64,000 nucleotides of DNA from JAEHDI01 sp035455185 (GTDB taxonomy: Bacteria; Acidobacteriota; Terriglobia; Bryobacterales; Bryobacteraceae): positions 26,843 through 90,842 of the forward strand of contig DATIFQ010000543.1 in the NCBI GenBank assembly GCA_035455185.1, in the 5' to 3' direction. Shown in pieces: positions 1 through 8,254 of the stretch (its first letter is position 1; each line of letters opens with the position of its first letter). The notes beneath the pieces are model-generated. The model was given only the letters and a program-made list of their open reading frames with translations, was not told the origin of the DNA and ran no database searches. The position numbers and the translations under genes are program-made.

Positions 1-227
1 GCACGGCAGCAGGCGCGCCCCCGCTCTGTCATCAGCTTGATCAGGGTATCGCGATCCAAGCTGCTTTCCTCTTTCTGGAGGAACGTGGAGAGAAAGTCCC
101 GCACGGCCTTGGCGTCGGAGGTGCACTTGGCATCCTCGCATTTTCCGCTCACTGTCTGCCCAAGGCTTGAACAGCAAGGAAGGACCGCTCCGGCTGCCAG
201 GTTTCGTAGAAATGTCTTGCGATCCAT
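1..227 (-). CDS. Exported Cys-rich protein of unknown function, C-terminus beyond window edge
   Basis: An open frame runs from ATG at 227 off the left edge (about 75 codons visible). The start is supported by GGAGGG about five bases upstream; an in-frame ATG at 239 lies inside a hairpin and is less likely. The N-terminus (MDRKTFLRN, then an Ala/Leu-rich stretch ending in CCSSLGQ) looks like a short Sec or Tat-type export signal. The mature part carries scattered Cys residues (CEDAKC and RGRACC) and a charged helical segment. It lies about 100 bp downstream of mnmE on the same strand, so read-through is possible. I do not recognise the family. Metal or redox use of the Cys pairs is only a guess. 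Confidence 0.6.
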   Translation of the reverse strand, partial: MDRKTFLRNLAAGAVLPCCSSLGQTVSGKCEDAKCTSDAKAVRDFLSTFLQKEESSLDRDTLIKLMTERGRACCR

Positions 228-236
228 GATGCCCTC

Positions 237-263
237 CATATCGGGACCAGAAGGTCCGATATG
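237..263. repeat. Inverted repeat between mnmE and the next gene
   Basis: CATATCGG(G)ACC, an AGAA loop, then GGTCCGATATG: 11 paired bases with one bulged G. It sits between the mnmE stop and the next minus-strand start, so it could act as an mnmE 3' end or as a leader element of the exported Cys-rich gene. There is no T-run after it on either strand, so it is not a classic terminator. Confidence 0.5.
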
Positions 264-328
264 GGTCAGAGTAACACGGCTACTGCTGTTTGGACGGCGG
301 GCACTACGGCAGCGCCTTAATGCTCAGC

Positions 329-1681
329 CTATTTGCCGATGCAGAAGGTGGAGAAGATGCGGTTGAGGATGTCGTCGGCGGTGGTGGCGCCGGTCATTTC
401 GTCGAGGGGGCGGAGGGCGCCGTAGAGATCTAACAGCAACATTTCATGGGGAATGCCGCCGAGGCCGGCAGTGTGAGCCTTGTCAAGGGAGGCGGTCGTC
501 TCGCGGAGGAGACGCTCGTGACGAATGCTGGTGATGAAGCCGGAATCTGCAAGGTCACCGCCCTCGGGCGCGAGGGCGTCCAGAATCCGGCGGCGTAGCT
601 CGTCGATCCCTTCACCGGTCAGAGCGGAGACGACCACGGTGTCGATGTCCATCCCTGCCGCGCGAGGCAAGTCGCATTTGTTGCCAGCCACGATAAAACG
701 GCCCTGGCCGCTAGCGCGCCGGACCAGTTCAAGATCCTGTGTTTCGACCACGACGGAGAGATCGAGGACCACAATGGTCAGGTCGGCGTCAGCCATCGCC
801 TGAAAGCTCCGCTCAATGCCGAGGCTTTCCACGAGACCTTCGCCCTCGCGGATGCCGGCGGTGTCGACGTACTTCACCGGAATGCCGCCGAGCGAGGCGA
901 CTTCCGATACGAGGTCGCGCGTGGTTCCGGGGATCTCGGTGACAATGGCGCGGTCCTGCTCGACTAGGCGGTTGAAGAGGCTGCTCTTCCCGACGTTGGG
1001 CCGGCCAACTATCGCCAGCGTCAACCCGGAGTGAACCAACCGGCCGTAGCCGAAGCTGCTTAACAACCGGCCGGCTGCGTCGCGGATCCCGTCGATTCGG
1101 CGAAGGATCTCCTCGGCCGGTGCGACGGCGACGTCATCCTCGGCGAAGTCGATACCGGCCTCGAGCAATGCGATCAACTCCAGAAGTTGCTCCTTCACCG
1201 GCGCCACGCGGCGCGAGACAGACCCTCCGATCTGCTGCGCGGCGATGCGGGCCTGGTAAAGAGTGGTGGCTTCGATGAGATCGCGGACGGCTTCGGCTTG
1301 AGGAAGGTCAATGCGTCCGTGCACAAACGCTCGCAGCGTGAACTCACCGGGCTCGGCGAGCCGCGCCCCGGCGTCGCAGGCCTTCTCCAGACAGAAGCGC
1401 AGTACGACCGGCGAACCGTGCAGGGAGATCTCGACGACGTCTTCTGCCGTGTAGGAGCGCGGCTGCTCGAAGAACGTGACGACGGCCTGGTCGACAGTGT
1501 GCCCAGCCTCGTCAGCCAATTCGGCAAGCGCCGACGTCCAGGTGCGCCAATGAGGACCGTCCTGGAACCGGAGAATCCGGGCCGCGATCTCGCGCGCGCC
1601 GGGTCCCGAAAGCCGCACGACGCCGATACCGCCACGTCCCGGCGGTGTGGAAATGGCAACGATGGTATCGCGAAAGTTCAA
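329..1681 (-). CDS. mnmE: tRNA modification GTPase MnmE
   Basis: MnmE works with MnmG to install the 5-carboxymethylaminomethyl group on wobble U34 of certain tRNAs, in the cytoplasm. The 450-residue length is normal. The N-terminal folate-binding domain opens DTIVAISTPPGRGGIGVVRLSG. The inserted Ras-like G domain shows GRPNVGKSS (P-loop), the DTAGIR switch and NKCD. The protein ends in the signature CIGK, whose Cys is the family's conserved C-terminal residue. It is the last gene of the rpmH-rnpA-yidD-yidC-khpB-mnmE block, starting one base past the khpB stop, so co-transcription is likely. No unusual residues were noticed. Confidence 0.97.
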   Translation of the reverse strand: MNFRDTIVAISTPPGRGGIGVVRLSGPGAREIAARILRFQDGPHWRTWTSALAELADEAGHTVDQAVVTFFEQPRSYTAEDVVEISLHGSPVVLRFCLEKACDAGARLAEPGEFTLRAFVHGRIDLPQAEAVRDLIEATTLYQARIAAQQIGGSVSRRVAPVKEQLLELIALLEAGIDFAEDDVAVAPAEEILRRIDGIRDAAGRLLSSFGYGRLVHSGLTLAIVGRPNVGKSSLFNRLVEQDRAIVTEIPGTTRDLVSEVASLGGIPVKYVDTAGIREGEGLVESLGIERSFQAMADADLTIVVLDLSVVVETQDLELVRRASGQGRFIVAGNKCDLPRAAGMDIDTVVVSALTGEGIDELRRRILDALAPEGGDLADSGFITSIRHERLLRETTASLDKAHTAGLGGIPHEMLLLDLYGALRPLDEMTGATTADDILNRIFSTFCIGK

Positions 1682-1682
1682 A

Positions 1683-2255
1683 TCAACGGCGACGGCGGCG
1701 GACGCCCGGCGGGCGGCCCGGCAGAGCGGCGTGGAACTGATCCGGCGGCTCTGAGGGCGCGCCTTCGGGGTAGACTACAACCTGCCGGCGGGGCCCTTCT
1801 CCGGCGCTCTCACTGCGGACGCCCTGTTCGTCACGGAACGCCAGATGGAGAATTCGCCGCTCGCGGCTGGTCATCGGGCTGAACCGGAACGACTGGCCGG
1901 TACGACGGACCTTGTCGGCGGCCGCGGCCGCGCTCAGGCGAAGCTCCTCGATGCGGAGCAGGCGATAGTCGTTGGCGTCGAACCGAAGACGGGAGTGGTC
2001 TTCAGGCGGAACGCGAAGGATCTCCATCGTCAGGTATTCGAGCGCGAGGAGAAGCTCGGCGCGATTCGCGAGGAGATCGTCGACGTCGGAGCCAGAGAAT
2101 CGGACGACAACGTCGGGGTCCTCGATCTCAGCGTACTGACCGTCGTAGTCGGAGACTTCGAACTTCAGGTGGAAACCCGCTTTTTTCAGAACGGGCTGAA
2201 GAAAAGCCTCAACACGCGGAGCTAACGATTCGGTGGTGTACTTCCGTGTGCCCAC
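1683..2255 (-). CDS. khpB: KhpB/Jag-type RNA-binding protein (KH-R3H)
   Basis: This is a cytoplasmic RNA-binding protein that normally pairs with KhpA and affects cell elongation or envelope genes. The 190 residues contain a KH-II-like region (about 45-105, with DLLANRAELLLALEYL) followed by an R3H region (about 110-150, with SPMTSRERRILHLAF). The tail is Pro/Arg-rich, ending in a run of Arg. The N-terminal Jag_N domain of Firmicute Jag is absent, as in many non-Firmicute homologues. Its place between yidC and mnmE is the standard one. The start is three bases after the yidC stop, so translational coupling is likely. Confidence 0.9.
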   Translation of the reverse strand: MGTRKYTTESLAPRVEAFLQPVLKKAGFHLKFEVSDYDGQYAEIEDPDVVVRFSGSDVDDLLANRAELLLALEYLTMEILRVPPEDHSRLRFDANDYRLLRIEELRLSAAAAADKVRRTGQSFRFSPMTSRERRILHLAFRDEQGVRSESAGEGPRRQVVVYPEGAPSEPPDQFHAALPGRPPGVRRRRR

Positions 2256-2258
2256 GAG

Positions 2259-3998
2259 CTATTTCTTGGCGCCTTTCTTGACTTGCTTTACCGGCGGCGG
2301 GGGCGGCACCGGTGCGACCGAGGTCTTGTTGAAGAACCACTGCTGCGCGATGCCGACTACGTTGCCGGTCAACCAGTATAGCACCAGGCCGCTCGAAACC
2401 CCGTAGAACATGAAGCCCAGGATGAGAGGCATCATCAGCATGATGCGCTGCTGCGAGGGGTCGGCGGTCGTCGAGGGTGTCATCTTCTGCATGATGAACT
2501 GGCTGACGATCATCGCGATCGGCAGGATGCGGATGGGCAGGGTTTCCGGCTGCGACAGATCGCTCACCCAGAGCCACGACGCGCCGCGCATCTCGATTGC
2601 CACCGTGAGCACCTTATAAAAGGCAATGAAGAATGGGATCTGGAGCAGCATCGGCACGCAACCGCCCATCGGGTTCACACCGTGCTTTTTGTATAGCTCC
2701 ATGACCTCCTGATTCTGGTCTGCCTTACGGGGGTCACGGATGCCGATGCCCTTGTACTTTTCGTTAATGGCTGCGATCTGAGGCTGGAGCATCTGCATTT
2801 TTTTCATCGACTTCAGGCTCGTGAACTTCAACGGCAGCAGCATGAAGTTGATGATGATGGTCACGACCACGATCGACCAGCCATAGTTCTGCACCCAGCG
2901 GTCATTGACCCAATTCACCGCGAGGAAAAGCGGCTTGGCGAGGAAGCTGAACCAGCCGAAGTCGACTACCTGTTCGAGCTTCGGATTCACCTTACGCAGG
3001 ATGTCGATGTCCTTGGGGCCGACGAAGATCGGCATCCGGTTCGCGCCCGAGCCGCCGACGCTCATGCCGATGTGGGGGACTTCCTTATCTTTCTGTTCGC
3101 CCGCCACATGGTCCTGGTAGGTGAAGACTTCGGTCGAAACGCCCGAGGCGGGAAGGAACACCGCGGCGAAGTACTGGTCCTCGATACCGGCAAAGGAAAA
3201 CGTGCCAATGGCGGAGAGAGGGCCGTCTGAGGCCGCCTTTGCTTCTTTCACGATGAGCTTGTTCGCCGTGACGTCGAAGTGGAGGGTATGTTCGGTGGCG
3301 GGGTGATTTGGGACTGTGCCGTCACCGAAACCGCCTCGCCAAGCGATGTAGTGCGGGAGGGACTTGCCATCCTGGGTCACTTCGCTCGATACGTCGGCCA
3401 GGTAGCTGTCCTTGCGGAATCGGAATGACTTCCGGCTCCAGACCCTGCCGTTGGAGAATTCGAAGTCGACTCCGAGCCCGTCCGAGACGGGTTTGGCAGC
3501 GTAGAGCACCTGCTTCAGGTCGGCGGCTGCCTTGCCCTTGAACACAAGGGAGAAGGGATAGCCCGCCCGGGCCGCCCCGGCGGCATGGACCAGATCGAGC
3601 GGTTTCCCGGCGCCGTCCTTGTACTTTTTCAGGATCCAACTCCGGACTACCGCACCTTTATTCGAAAACACGACGCGGGCGAGGTCGGTTTCGACGATGT
3701 AGGTTTCTTCTTTTTCCGCACCTACTTGCCCTGCGGGAACAGCAGGCAGCGGAGCCTCAGGCGCGGTAGCGGCCTGCTCCACAGGGGGCTTCGCGGACGG
3801 TTTAGCCGGGCTGTCCTCAGAGGCGGCCGGTTTGACGGGCGCCTTCGAGGAAGGAGGGGAGGACCGGTAGAAGTAGGGCGTCAGCATCAGGACGAGTCCC
3901 ATCAGGAGGAAGGCGAGCAGCATCCTCCGTTCCATGGAAAGCCCCTTCTGTCCTCCGGGCTTGCCGCCAGTCTTGGCGCCGTTTTCAGGATCGTCCAT
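2259..3998 (-). CDS. yidC: Membrane protein insertase YidC
   Basis: YidC inserts and folds inner-membrane proteins alone or with SecYEG. The 579-residue length fits the Gram-negative form. An N-terminal membrane anchor (MERRMLLAFLLMGLVLML) is followed by a Pro/Ala/Lys linker and a large periplasmic beta domain (about 90-340). The conserved five-helix core comes next, with QPQIAAINEKYK, NPMGGCVPMLLQIPFF and the last hydrophobic helices. The C-terminus is basic (KQVKKGAKK). The ATG at 3998 adds 21 hydrophilic residues before the anchor. An in-frame ATG at 3935 has AAGGGG upstream and could be the real start. Confidence 0.97.
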   Translation of the reverse strand: MDDPENGAKTGGKPGGQKGLSMERRMLLAFLLMGLVLMLTPYFYRSSPPSSKAPVKPAASEDSPAKPSAKPPVEQAATAPEAPLPAVPAGQVGAEKEETYIVETDLARVVFSNKGAVVRSWILKKYKDGAGKPLDLVHAAGAARAGYPFSLVFKGKAAADLKQVLYAAKPVSDGLGVDFEFSNGRVWSRKSFRFRKDSYLADVSSEVTQDGKSLPHYIAWRGGFGDGTVPNHPATEHTLHFDVTANKLIVKEAKAASDGPLSAIGTFSFAGIEDQYFAAVFLPASGVSTEVFTYQDHVAGEQKDKEVPHIGMSVGGSGANRMPIFVGPKDIDILRKVNPKLEQVVDFGWFSFLAKPLFLAVNWVNDRWVQNYGWSIVVVTIIINFMLLPLKFTSLKSMKKMQMLQPQIAAINEKYKGIGIRDPRKADQNQEVMELYKKHGVNPMGGCVPMLLQIPFFIAFYKVLTVAIEMRGASWLWVSDLSQPETLPIRILPIAMIVSQFIMQKMTPSTTADPSQQRIMLMMPLILGFMFYGVSSGLVLYWLTGNVVGIAQQWFFNKTSVAPVPPPPPVKQVKKGAKK

Positions 3999-4040
3999 GT
4001 GATCTTAACCTTGTGACAAATCGGGTGCGGGTTGCGCAGG

Positions 4041-4250
4041 TCATCGGACCGGATCGAAACCTCCGGCATGAAACGGGTGGCAACGCACGAGCCGCTTGAG
4101 GCCGAGCCACACGCCCCGGCGGGCGCCGTATTTCTCGACCGCCGCGCGCATGTAGTCGGAGCAGGTCGGATAGAAGCGGCATGCGGAGGGCAGAAGCGGA
4201 GAGAGGCAGCGCTTATAGAAGCGCAGGAGAAACACGACTAACGCCTGCAT
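4041..4250 (-). CDS. yidD: Membrane protein insertion efficiency factor YidD
   Basis: The small (69 residue) YidD protein is thought to help YidC-dependent insertion at the inner face of the membrane. The family pattern is complete: an amphipathic N-terminus (FLLRFYKRCLSPLL), then SACRFYPTCSDYMRAAVEKYG, then RCHPFHAGGFDPV. The gene overlaps the end of rnpA by 13 bp, which is the usual arrangement, and lies 42 bp before yidC. Confidence 0.95.
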   Translation of the reverse strand: MQALVVFLLRFYKRCLSPLLPSACRFYPTCSDYMRAAVEKYGARRGVWLGLKRLVRCHPFHAGGFDPVR

Positions 4251-4525
4251 CGCAAGAAGAGCCTCTCCACCTCCCGCTTGAGGTCCTCGAAGGAGGCCTC
4301 CTGGGCGGCCTTTCGCGGGTTAATCACGATCCACCATCCCGGCCCGAGCAGTTCCAGACTGAGCCGCACCGCTTCGCGCATGCGGCGTTTGATTCGATTC
4401 CTTCCGGTGCTCTTACCCAGAGCCCTGGGCGTCGTGAAACCGACCCTGGACCGCTCGTCTCCGCTCGCGTTCAGACAAAAAGCGGCGAAGAACGGTCCGG
4501 CGACCCGGAAACCCTGATCGTACAC
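4238..4525 (-). CDS. rnpA: Ribonuclease P protein component (start codon unclear)
   Basis: RnpA is the protein subunit of RNase P, which matures tRNA 5' ends with the rnpB RNA. The family motif with KSTGRNRIKRRMREAVR (the RNR motif) and the PRKAA segment are clear. The listed start is GTG at 4525 (95 residues). The same frame stays open upstream and encodes SFPKEVRLLRTGEFRLV, which matches the conserved RnpA N-terminus. This extension has no ATG, GTG or TTG before an in-frame TGA inside rpmH, about 38 codons upstream. An AAGGAGG at 4557-4563 falls inside the extension. The true start is therefore either non-canonical upstream, or the protein is N-terminally short. Confidence 0.88.
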   Translation of the reverse strand: MYDQGFRVAGPFFAAFCLNASGDERSRVGFTTPRALGKSTGRNRIKRRMREAVRLSLELLGPGWWIVINPRKAAQEASFEDLKREVERLFLRCRR

Positions 4526-4601
4526 TAGCCGGAATTCCCCGGTCCGTAGGAGCCGAACCTCCTTGGGGAAAGAGCGATCTCTGCTTTCGGCTTTCTTGGA
4601 T

Positions 4602-4769
4602 CTACTCTGCGTAACGAACGGCTCTCTCGGAGCTGACGGTCAACTTCTGGCGGCCCTTCGCCCGCCGGCGGGCGAGGACGGCCCGGCCGTCCTTGGTTCT
4701 CATTCGTACCCGGAACCCGTGTGTCTTGGCCCGCTTTCGATTATTCGGCTGAAATGTGCGTTTGGGCAT
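4602..4769 (-). CDS. rpmH: 50S ribosomal protein L34
   Basis: L34 is a small basic protein of the large ribosomal subunit. The start at 4769 gives the canonical opening MPKRTFQPNNRKRAKTHGF, then RMRTKDGRAVLARRRAKGRQKL. About ten residues follow the usual family end. A TTG 18 bp upstream would add six residues with no family support. It is the first gene of the rpmH-rnpA-yidD-yidC-khpB-mnmE block and has a strong promoter candidate at 4850-4879. The rnpA frame begins inside or just after it. Confidence 0.96.
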   Translation of the reverse strand: MPKRTFQPNNRKRAKTHGFRVRMRTKDGRAVLARRRAKGRQKLTVSSERAVRYAE

Positions 4770-4849
4770 TTTCGTCACCAGCGCCAATCAGGACAAGCTT
4801 CCCCGGCGCCCCGCTTCCATGTAGAATCTAGACTTTCGTCGGAACTTCC

Positions 4850-4879
4850 AGTATAAGGGTGCGGAAAAACCAGTGTCAA
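4850..4879 (-). promoter_or_regulatory. Sigma70-type promoter for the rpmH operon
   Basis: Read on the minus strand: TTGACA (4879-4874), an 18-base spacer, and TATACT (4855-4850). That is a perfect -35 and 5/6 at -10. Transcription would start near 4843, about 75 bases before rpmH. The -35 element overlaps the first codons listed for the divergent protease gene, which suggests that gene really starts further in. Confidence 0.7.
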
Positions 4880-7800
4880 ACCAAGAGAAGAGCAGCGGCG
4901 GGGACTGTAACGGCGGGCGTGTGCGTGACGTCGGACATCACGTGAGATACCGACGAGCGGCCTTTCTTCTTCTGATCCTCCTGATTGCGGCGGATTTCTC
5001 CGCGCTGCTGGCTCAGCGAGGCTTTGACGAGTACGCACTCGTGCTCCAGGACCCGCCACTGGCGGCGCAGGTTCCCTCCCGAAAAGAGCTGCGGCGTGCC
5101 GCCGCCGACGACGGACTGCGGCGGATCGAGGCGGCGCAGTCCCAGATGCGCGAAGAACTCGGGCGGAGGGGGATTCACGTCTCCGGTTCAGCGCGGATCC
5201 TGGTCAATGCGGTGTTCGTGCGCGCCCCGAAAGAGAAGCTGGCGGAATTGCGGGCGTTGCCCGGGGTGAGCCGGCTGGAGTACATGCCGCCACTCCGCCC
5301 GCTGTTGGATCGAGCGGCGGAGCTGATAAACGCGCCGGCGGCATGGAACGCCCTGGGCGGCACGGCGAACGCCGGGGCCGGCATCAAGATCGGCATTCTG
5401 GACACTGGCATCGACCAGAACCACCCAGGGTTCCGCGACCCCAGCCTGACGGCACCCGCCGGCTTTCCGAAGTGCCAGCCGCAAGACTGCGCGTATACCA
5501 ACAGTAAGGTGATCGTGGCCCGAAGCTACGTAAGTATGCTGGCGGCGGGGTTTGGAGACGATGTGGCGGCGACGTCCCGGCCGGATGATCTGAGTCCACG
5601 GGACCGGGTAGGCCACGGAACAGCAGCGGCGATGATCGCCGCGGGGGTTCGGAACACCGGGCCGAGCGCTACGATCACGGGAATCGCTCCGAAAGCTTAC
5701 CTCGGCAACTACAAGATCTTCGGCTCGCCCGGGGTGAACGACTACACGTTCAGCTCGATAGTGATTCAGGCGCTGGACGACGCGTTCCTTGACGGGATGG
5801 ATATCGTGACGCTGTCGCTCGGCAGTCCTGCCGGCTATGGGCCGCTGGACTATCCGTGTACCTCGTCGACCGGGCAACCGCAGCCGTGCGATCTTCGCGC
5901 CGACGCGGTACAAAATGCGGTCAACAAGGGCATGGTTGTGGTGGCCGCCGCCGGCAACGACGGCGACATTGGACTCCAGTTCCCGACACTGAGCACGATT
6001 GCTACGCCCGGGACGGCGCCGGCGGCAATCACGGTGGGAGCTTCGACGAATTCGCACGTGTTTTTTGCCAGGGTGAAGCTCACCGGCGGGGATGCACCGC
6101 AAAACCTTCAGCAAATTCCGGCTCTGTTCGGGGACGGACCACATCCCTTGGCGGCTCTTACGGCGCCGTTGAAAGACGTCTCGAAGCTCGGCGCCGATGG
6201 CAGGGCGTGCAATCCGTTGCCTGGTGGGTCTCTCGCGAGTTCGATTGCACTGGTCGAGCGCGGCGACTGCTCATTTACGCTTAAAGTGAACAACGCTCAG
6301 ACCGCCGGCGCCACCGGCGTGGTCATTTACAACAATGTGGATTCGAACTACCCGCCCTTCTCCCCGGTGGGGCTGGTGGGTACGGGCATTCCGGCAGCCA
6401 TTATCGGCCGGAATCCGGGTCTCGCGTTAAAGGACTTCCTCGTGGCGCACGCCGACCGGCCGACGACGATGGATCCGGCGCTCGTTCCGCAGGACGCCGA
6501 TTACGATACAGTGGCTTTCTTTTCGTCCCATGGGCCGGCGATTGGCACGAACGGAATCAAACCGGAGCTGGTAGCCGTTGGGACCGACCTCTACACCGCT
6601 ACCCAGACATACGACCCGAACAGCGGTCTGTGGGACCCGACCGGCTACACGCCGATGCAGGGAACCAGTTTCTCCGTTCCGATGGTAGCCGGCGCCGCGG
6701 CGCTGGTGATGCAGGCGAGACCGTCGGCTCAGGCGGACGACGTGAAGTCCGCCGTGGTAAACACGGCGATGAACATCATCCAGGACGATGTTGGGCTCGC
6801 TCGTGTGACCGCCGTGGGGGCGGGGATACTTGACGCGAACGCCGCCGTACGTTCAACGGTTTCGGTGGACCCAGCAACGCTCTCTTTCGGGGTGATCGCG
6901 GGATCATTGCCCTCGACCACGCTAAGAATCACAAACACCGGGATGCAGCCGGTGAACCTGACCCTGGCTGTCGAACCGCGTGACACCGACGCCAACGCAC
7001 GGGTTGTACTGGATCGCAGCAGCCTGCCCCTCGCCGCAGGGGCGACAACTACGGTTGTGGCGCGGCTGGAGGGTACTCAGCCGGGCCCCGGGTCATACGA
7101 AGGGGCCGTCACGATCACCGGCGGCAGCGTGGCCTTGCGCGTGCCGTATCTCTATCTCGTGGGCGACGGAATTCCCTACAACATGTTTGTGATGTTCGGT
7201 GACGAGTTCGACGGAACCCCCGGGGGAGAGCTCATCGGGCGGTTAATCGGCTTCAAGCTGATCGATAAGTTCGGCGTGCCGGTGGCGAGCGTTCCCGTCG
7301 TCTTTCGGTCGACGCTGGGTGGAGGGACGATCAAGAGTGCCGATGCAAATACGGATATCTACGGCATCGCGGCGGCCATTCCAGAGTTAGGACCACAGAT
7401 CGGTCAGCAGCAGTTCACGGCAACGGCGGGCGGCTTGACAGTCGATTTTAACGGCGAGGCCTTCCCCTCGCCGTCGATCTATACCAACGGAATCGTAAAC
7501 GCAGCCAGCGGGCGGATCGACCAGGGGCTGGCGCCCGGATCGTATGTTTCGATTTACGGCCAGGCGTTGAGCCCGTCGTTCCTGGCGTTCGACAGCCTCC
7601 CCCTCGGCTACCTTCCGCTCTCCCTCACGAACGTGAGCGTCAGCTTCGACGTGCCGGACCGCGGGATCAGCCTTCCCGGCCGTCTGCATTTCGTCAGCGA
7701 CGGACAGGTGAACGTCCAGGTTCCATGGGAGCTTGAGGGGCTGAACTCGGTCAAGGTGAAAGTCAGCATCGCCGATATCTCGAGCGCCGTTTACGATATG

Positions 7801-8205
7801 CCGCTGGCCAGGAATTCACCGGGGTTCTTCGAGTACCCGCTGGGCAGCGGGACTGTGGCGGCTCTTGTGTCCCGTAACGGGCAGTACTCGGTGATCACCA
7901 CGAGCAACCCGGCCAGGCGTGGGGAGACCGTGGAGCTTTACTGCAACGGTCTCGGCCCTGTGAACGACACGCCTCCGACCGGCGAGGTGACTCCGGCCGG
8001 CGTACTGCGAAGGACCCGGGACACGGTCTCGGTGACGATCGGCGGCCGGCCGGCGACGCCCGACTTCAGCGGGCTCACCCCGTACAGCGCCGGTCTCTAC
8101 CAGGTGAACGTGAAGGTGCCGGACGACGCCGGCGTTGGAAACCGGCCGGTAGTGATGTCCGTGAACGGCGTTACCGCCAAGACGGTGAACCTGCCAGTCC
8201 AGTAG
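4873..8205 (+). CDS. Secreted subtilisin-like serine protease (S8) with PA domain and TIGR03437 C-terminus
   Basis: A very large (1110 residue) exported protease. A hydrophobic signal segment (about 29-47) is followed by an I9-like propeptide. The S8 catalytic triad is Asp177 (GILDTGID), His248 (VGHGTAAAM) and Ser599 (GTSFSVPM). A PA (protease-associated) insertion lies at about 430-500, around LVERGDCSFTLKV. Downstream are Ig-like domains (about 660-860). A C-terminal TIGR03437-type domain starts near 870 (NGIVNAASGRIDQGLAPGSYVSIYG, later FSGLTPYSAGLYQVNVKVP). GTG at 4873 gives a long hydrophilic N-tail; GTG at 4921 or 4942 would give a normal signal peptide and avoid overlap with the rpmH promoter. 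It probably degrades extracellular protein. Confidence 0.92.
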   Translation: MSNQEKSSGGDCNGGRVRDVGHHVRYRRAAFLLLILLIAADFSALLAQRGFDEYALVLQDPPLAAQVPSRKELRRAAADDGLRRIEAAQSQMREELGRRGIHVSGSARILVNAVFVRAPKEKLAELRALPGVSRLEYMPPLRPLLDRAAELINAPAAWNALGGTANAGAGIKIGILDTGIDQNHPGFRDPSLTAPAGFPKCQPQDCAYTNSKVIVARSYVSMLAAGFGDDVAATSRPDDLSPRDRVGHGTAAAMIAAGVRNTGPSATITGIAPKAYLGNYKIFGSPGVNDYTFSSIVIQALDDAFLDGMDIVTLSLGSPAGYGPLDYPCTSSTGQPQPCDLRADAVQNAVNKGMVVVAAAGNDGDIGLQFPTLSTIATPGTAPAAITVGASTNSHVFFARVKLTGGDAPQNLQQIPALFGDGPHPLAALTAPLKDVSKLGADGRACNPLPGGSLASSIALVERGDCSFTLKVNNAQTAGATGVVIYNNVDSNYPPFSPVGLVGTGIPAAIIGRNPGLALKDFLVAHADRPTTMDPALVPQDADYDTVAFFSSHGPAIGTNGIKPELVAVGTDLYTATQTYDPNSGLWDPTGYTPMQGTSFSVPMVAGAAALVMQARPSAQADDVKSAVVNTAMNIIQDDVGLARVTAVGAGILDANAAVRSTVSVDPATLSFGVIAGSLPSTTLRITNTGMQPVNLTLAVEPRDTDANARVVLDRSSLPLAAGATTTVVARLEGTQPGPGSYEGAVTITGGSVALRVPYLYLVGDGIPYNMFVMFGDEFDGTPGGELIGRLIGFKLIDKFGVPVASVPVVFRSTLGGGTIKSADANTDIYGIAAAIPELGPQIGQQQFTATAGGLTVDFNGEAFPSPSIYTNGIVNAASGRIDQGLAPGSYVSIYGQALSPSFLAFDSLPLGYLPLSLTNVSVSFDVPDRGISLPGRLHFVSDGQVNVQVPWELEGLNSVKVKVSIADISSAVYDMPLARNSPGFFEYPLGSGTVAALVSRNGQYSVITTSNPARRGETVELYCNGLGPVNDTPPTGEVTPAGVLRRTRDTVSVTIGGRPATPDFSGLTPYSAGLYQVNVKVPDDAGVGNRPVVMSVNGVTAKTVNLPVQ

Positions 8206-8222
8206 GGAAGGTCTTCATGCTC

Positions 8223-8228
8223 TATAAT
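8223..8228 (+). promoter_or_regulatory. Possible -10 element upstream of greA
   Basis: A perfect TATAAT lies 26 bases before the greA ATG, in the short gap after the protease gene. No good -35 is found 16-18 bases upstream, so activity is uncertain. The flanking GGGAAG (8205-8210) and CTTCCC (8246-8251) are complementary. Confidence 0.4.
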
Positions 8229-8254
8229 GAGCGTCTGGGAGAAGTCTTCCCTTC

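Noticed and set aside
37..366. A 109-codon plus-strand frame at the left edge
   Set aside because: Arg-rich shadow; the minus-strand frame there has a signal-like start, a ribosome site and a Cys pattern.
4770..4872. DnaA boxes or origin next to rpmH
   Set aside because: No TTATCCACA-like sequences seen in the gap.
8205..8251. Terminator between the protease gene and greA (GGGAAG/CTTCCC)
   Set aside because: The loop is 35 bases, contains a TATAAT, and no T-run follows.
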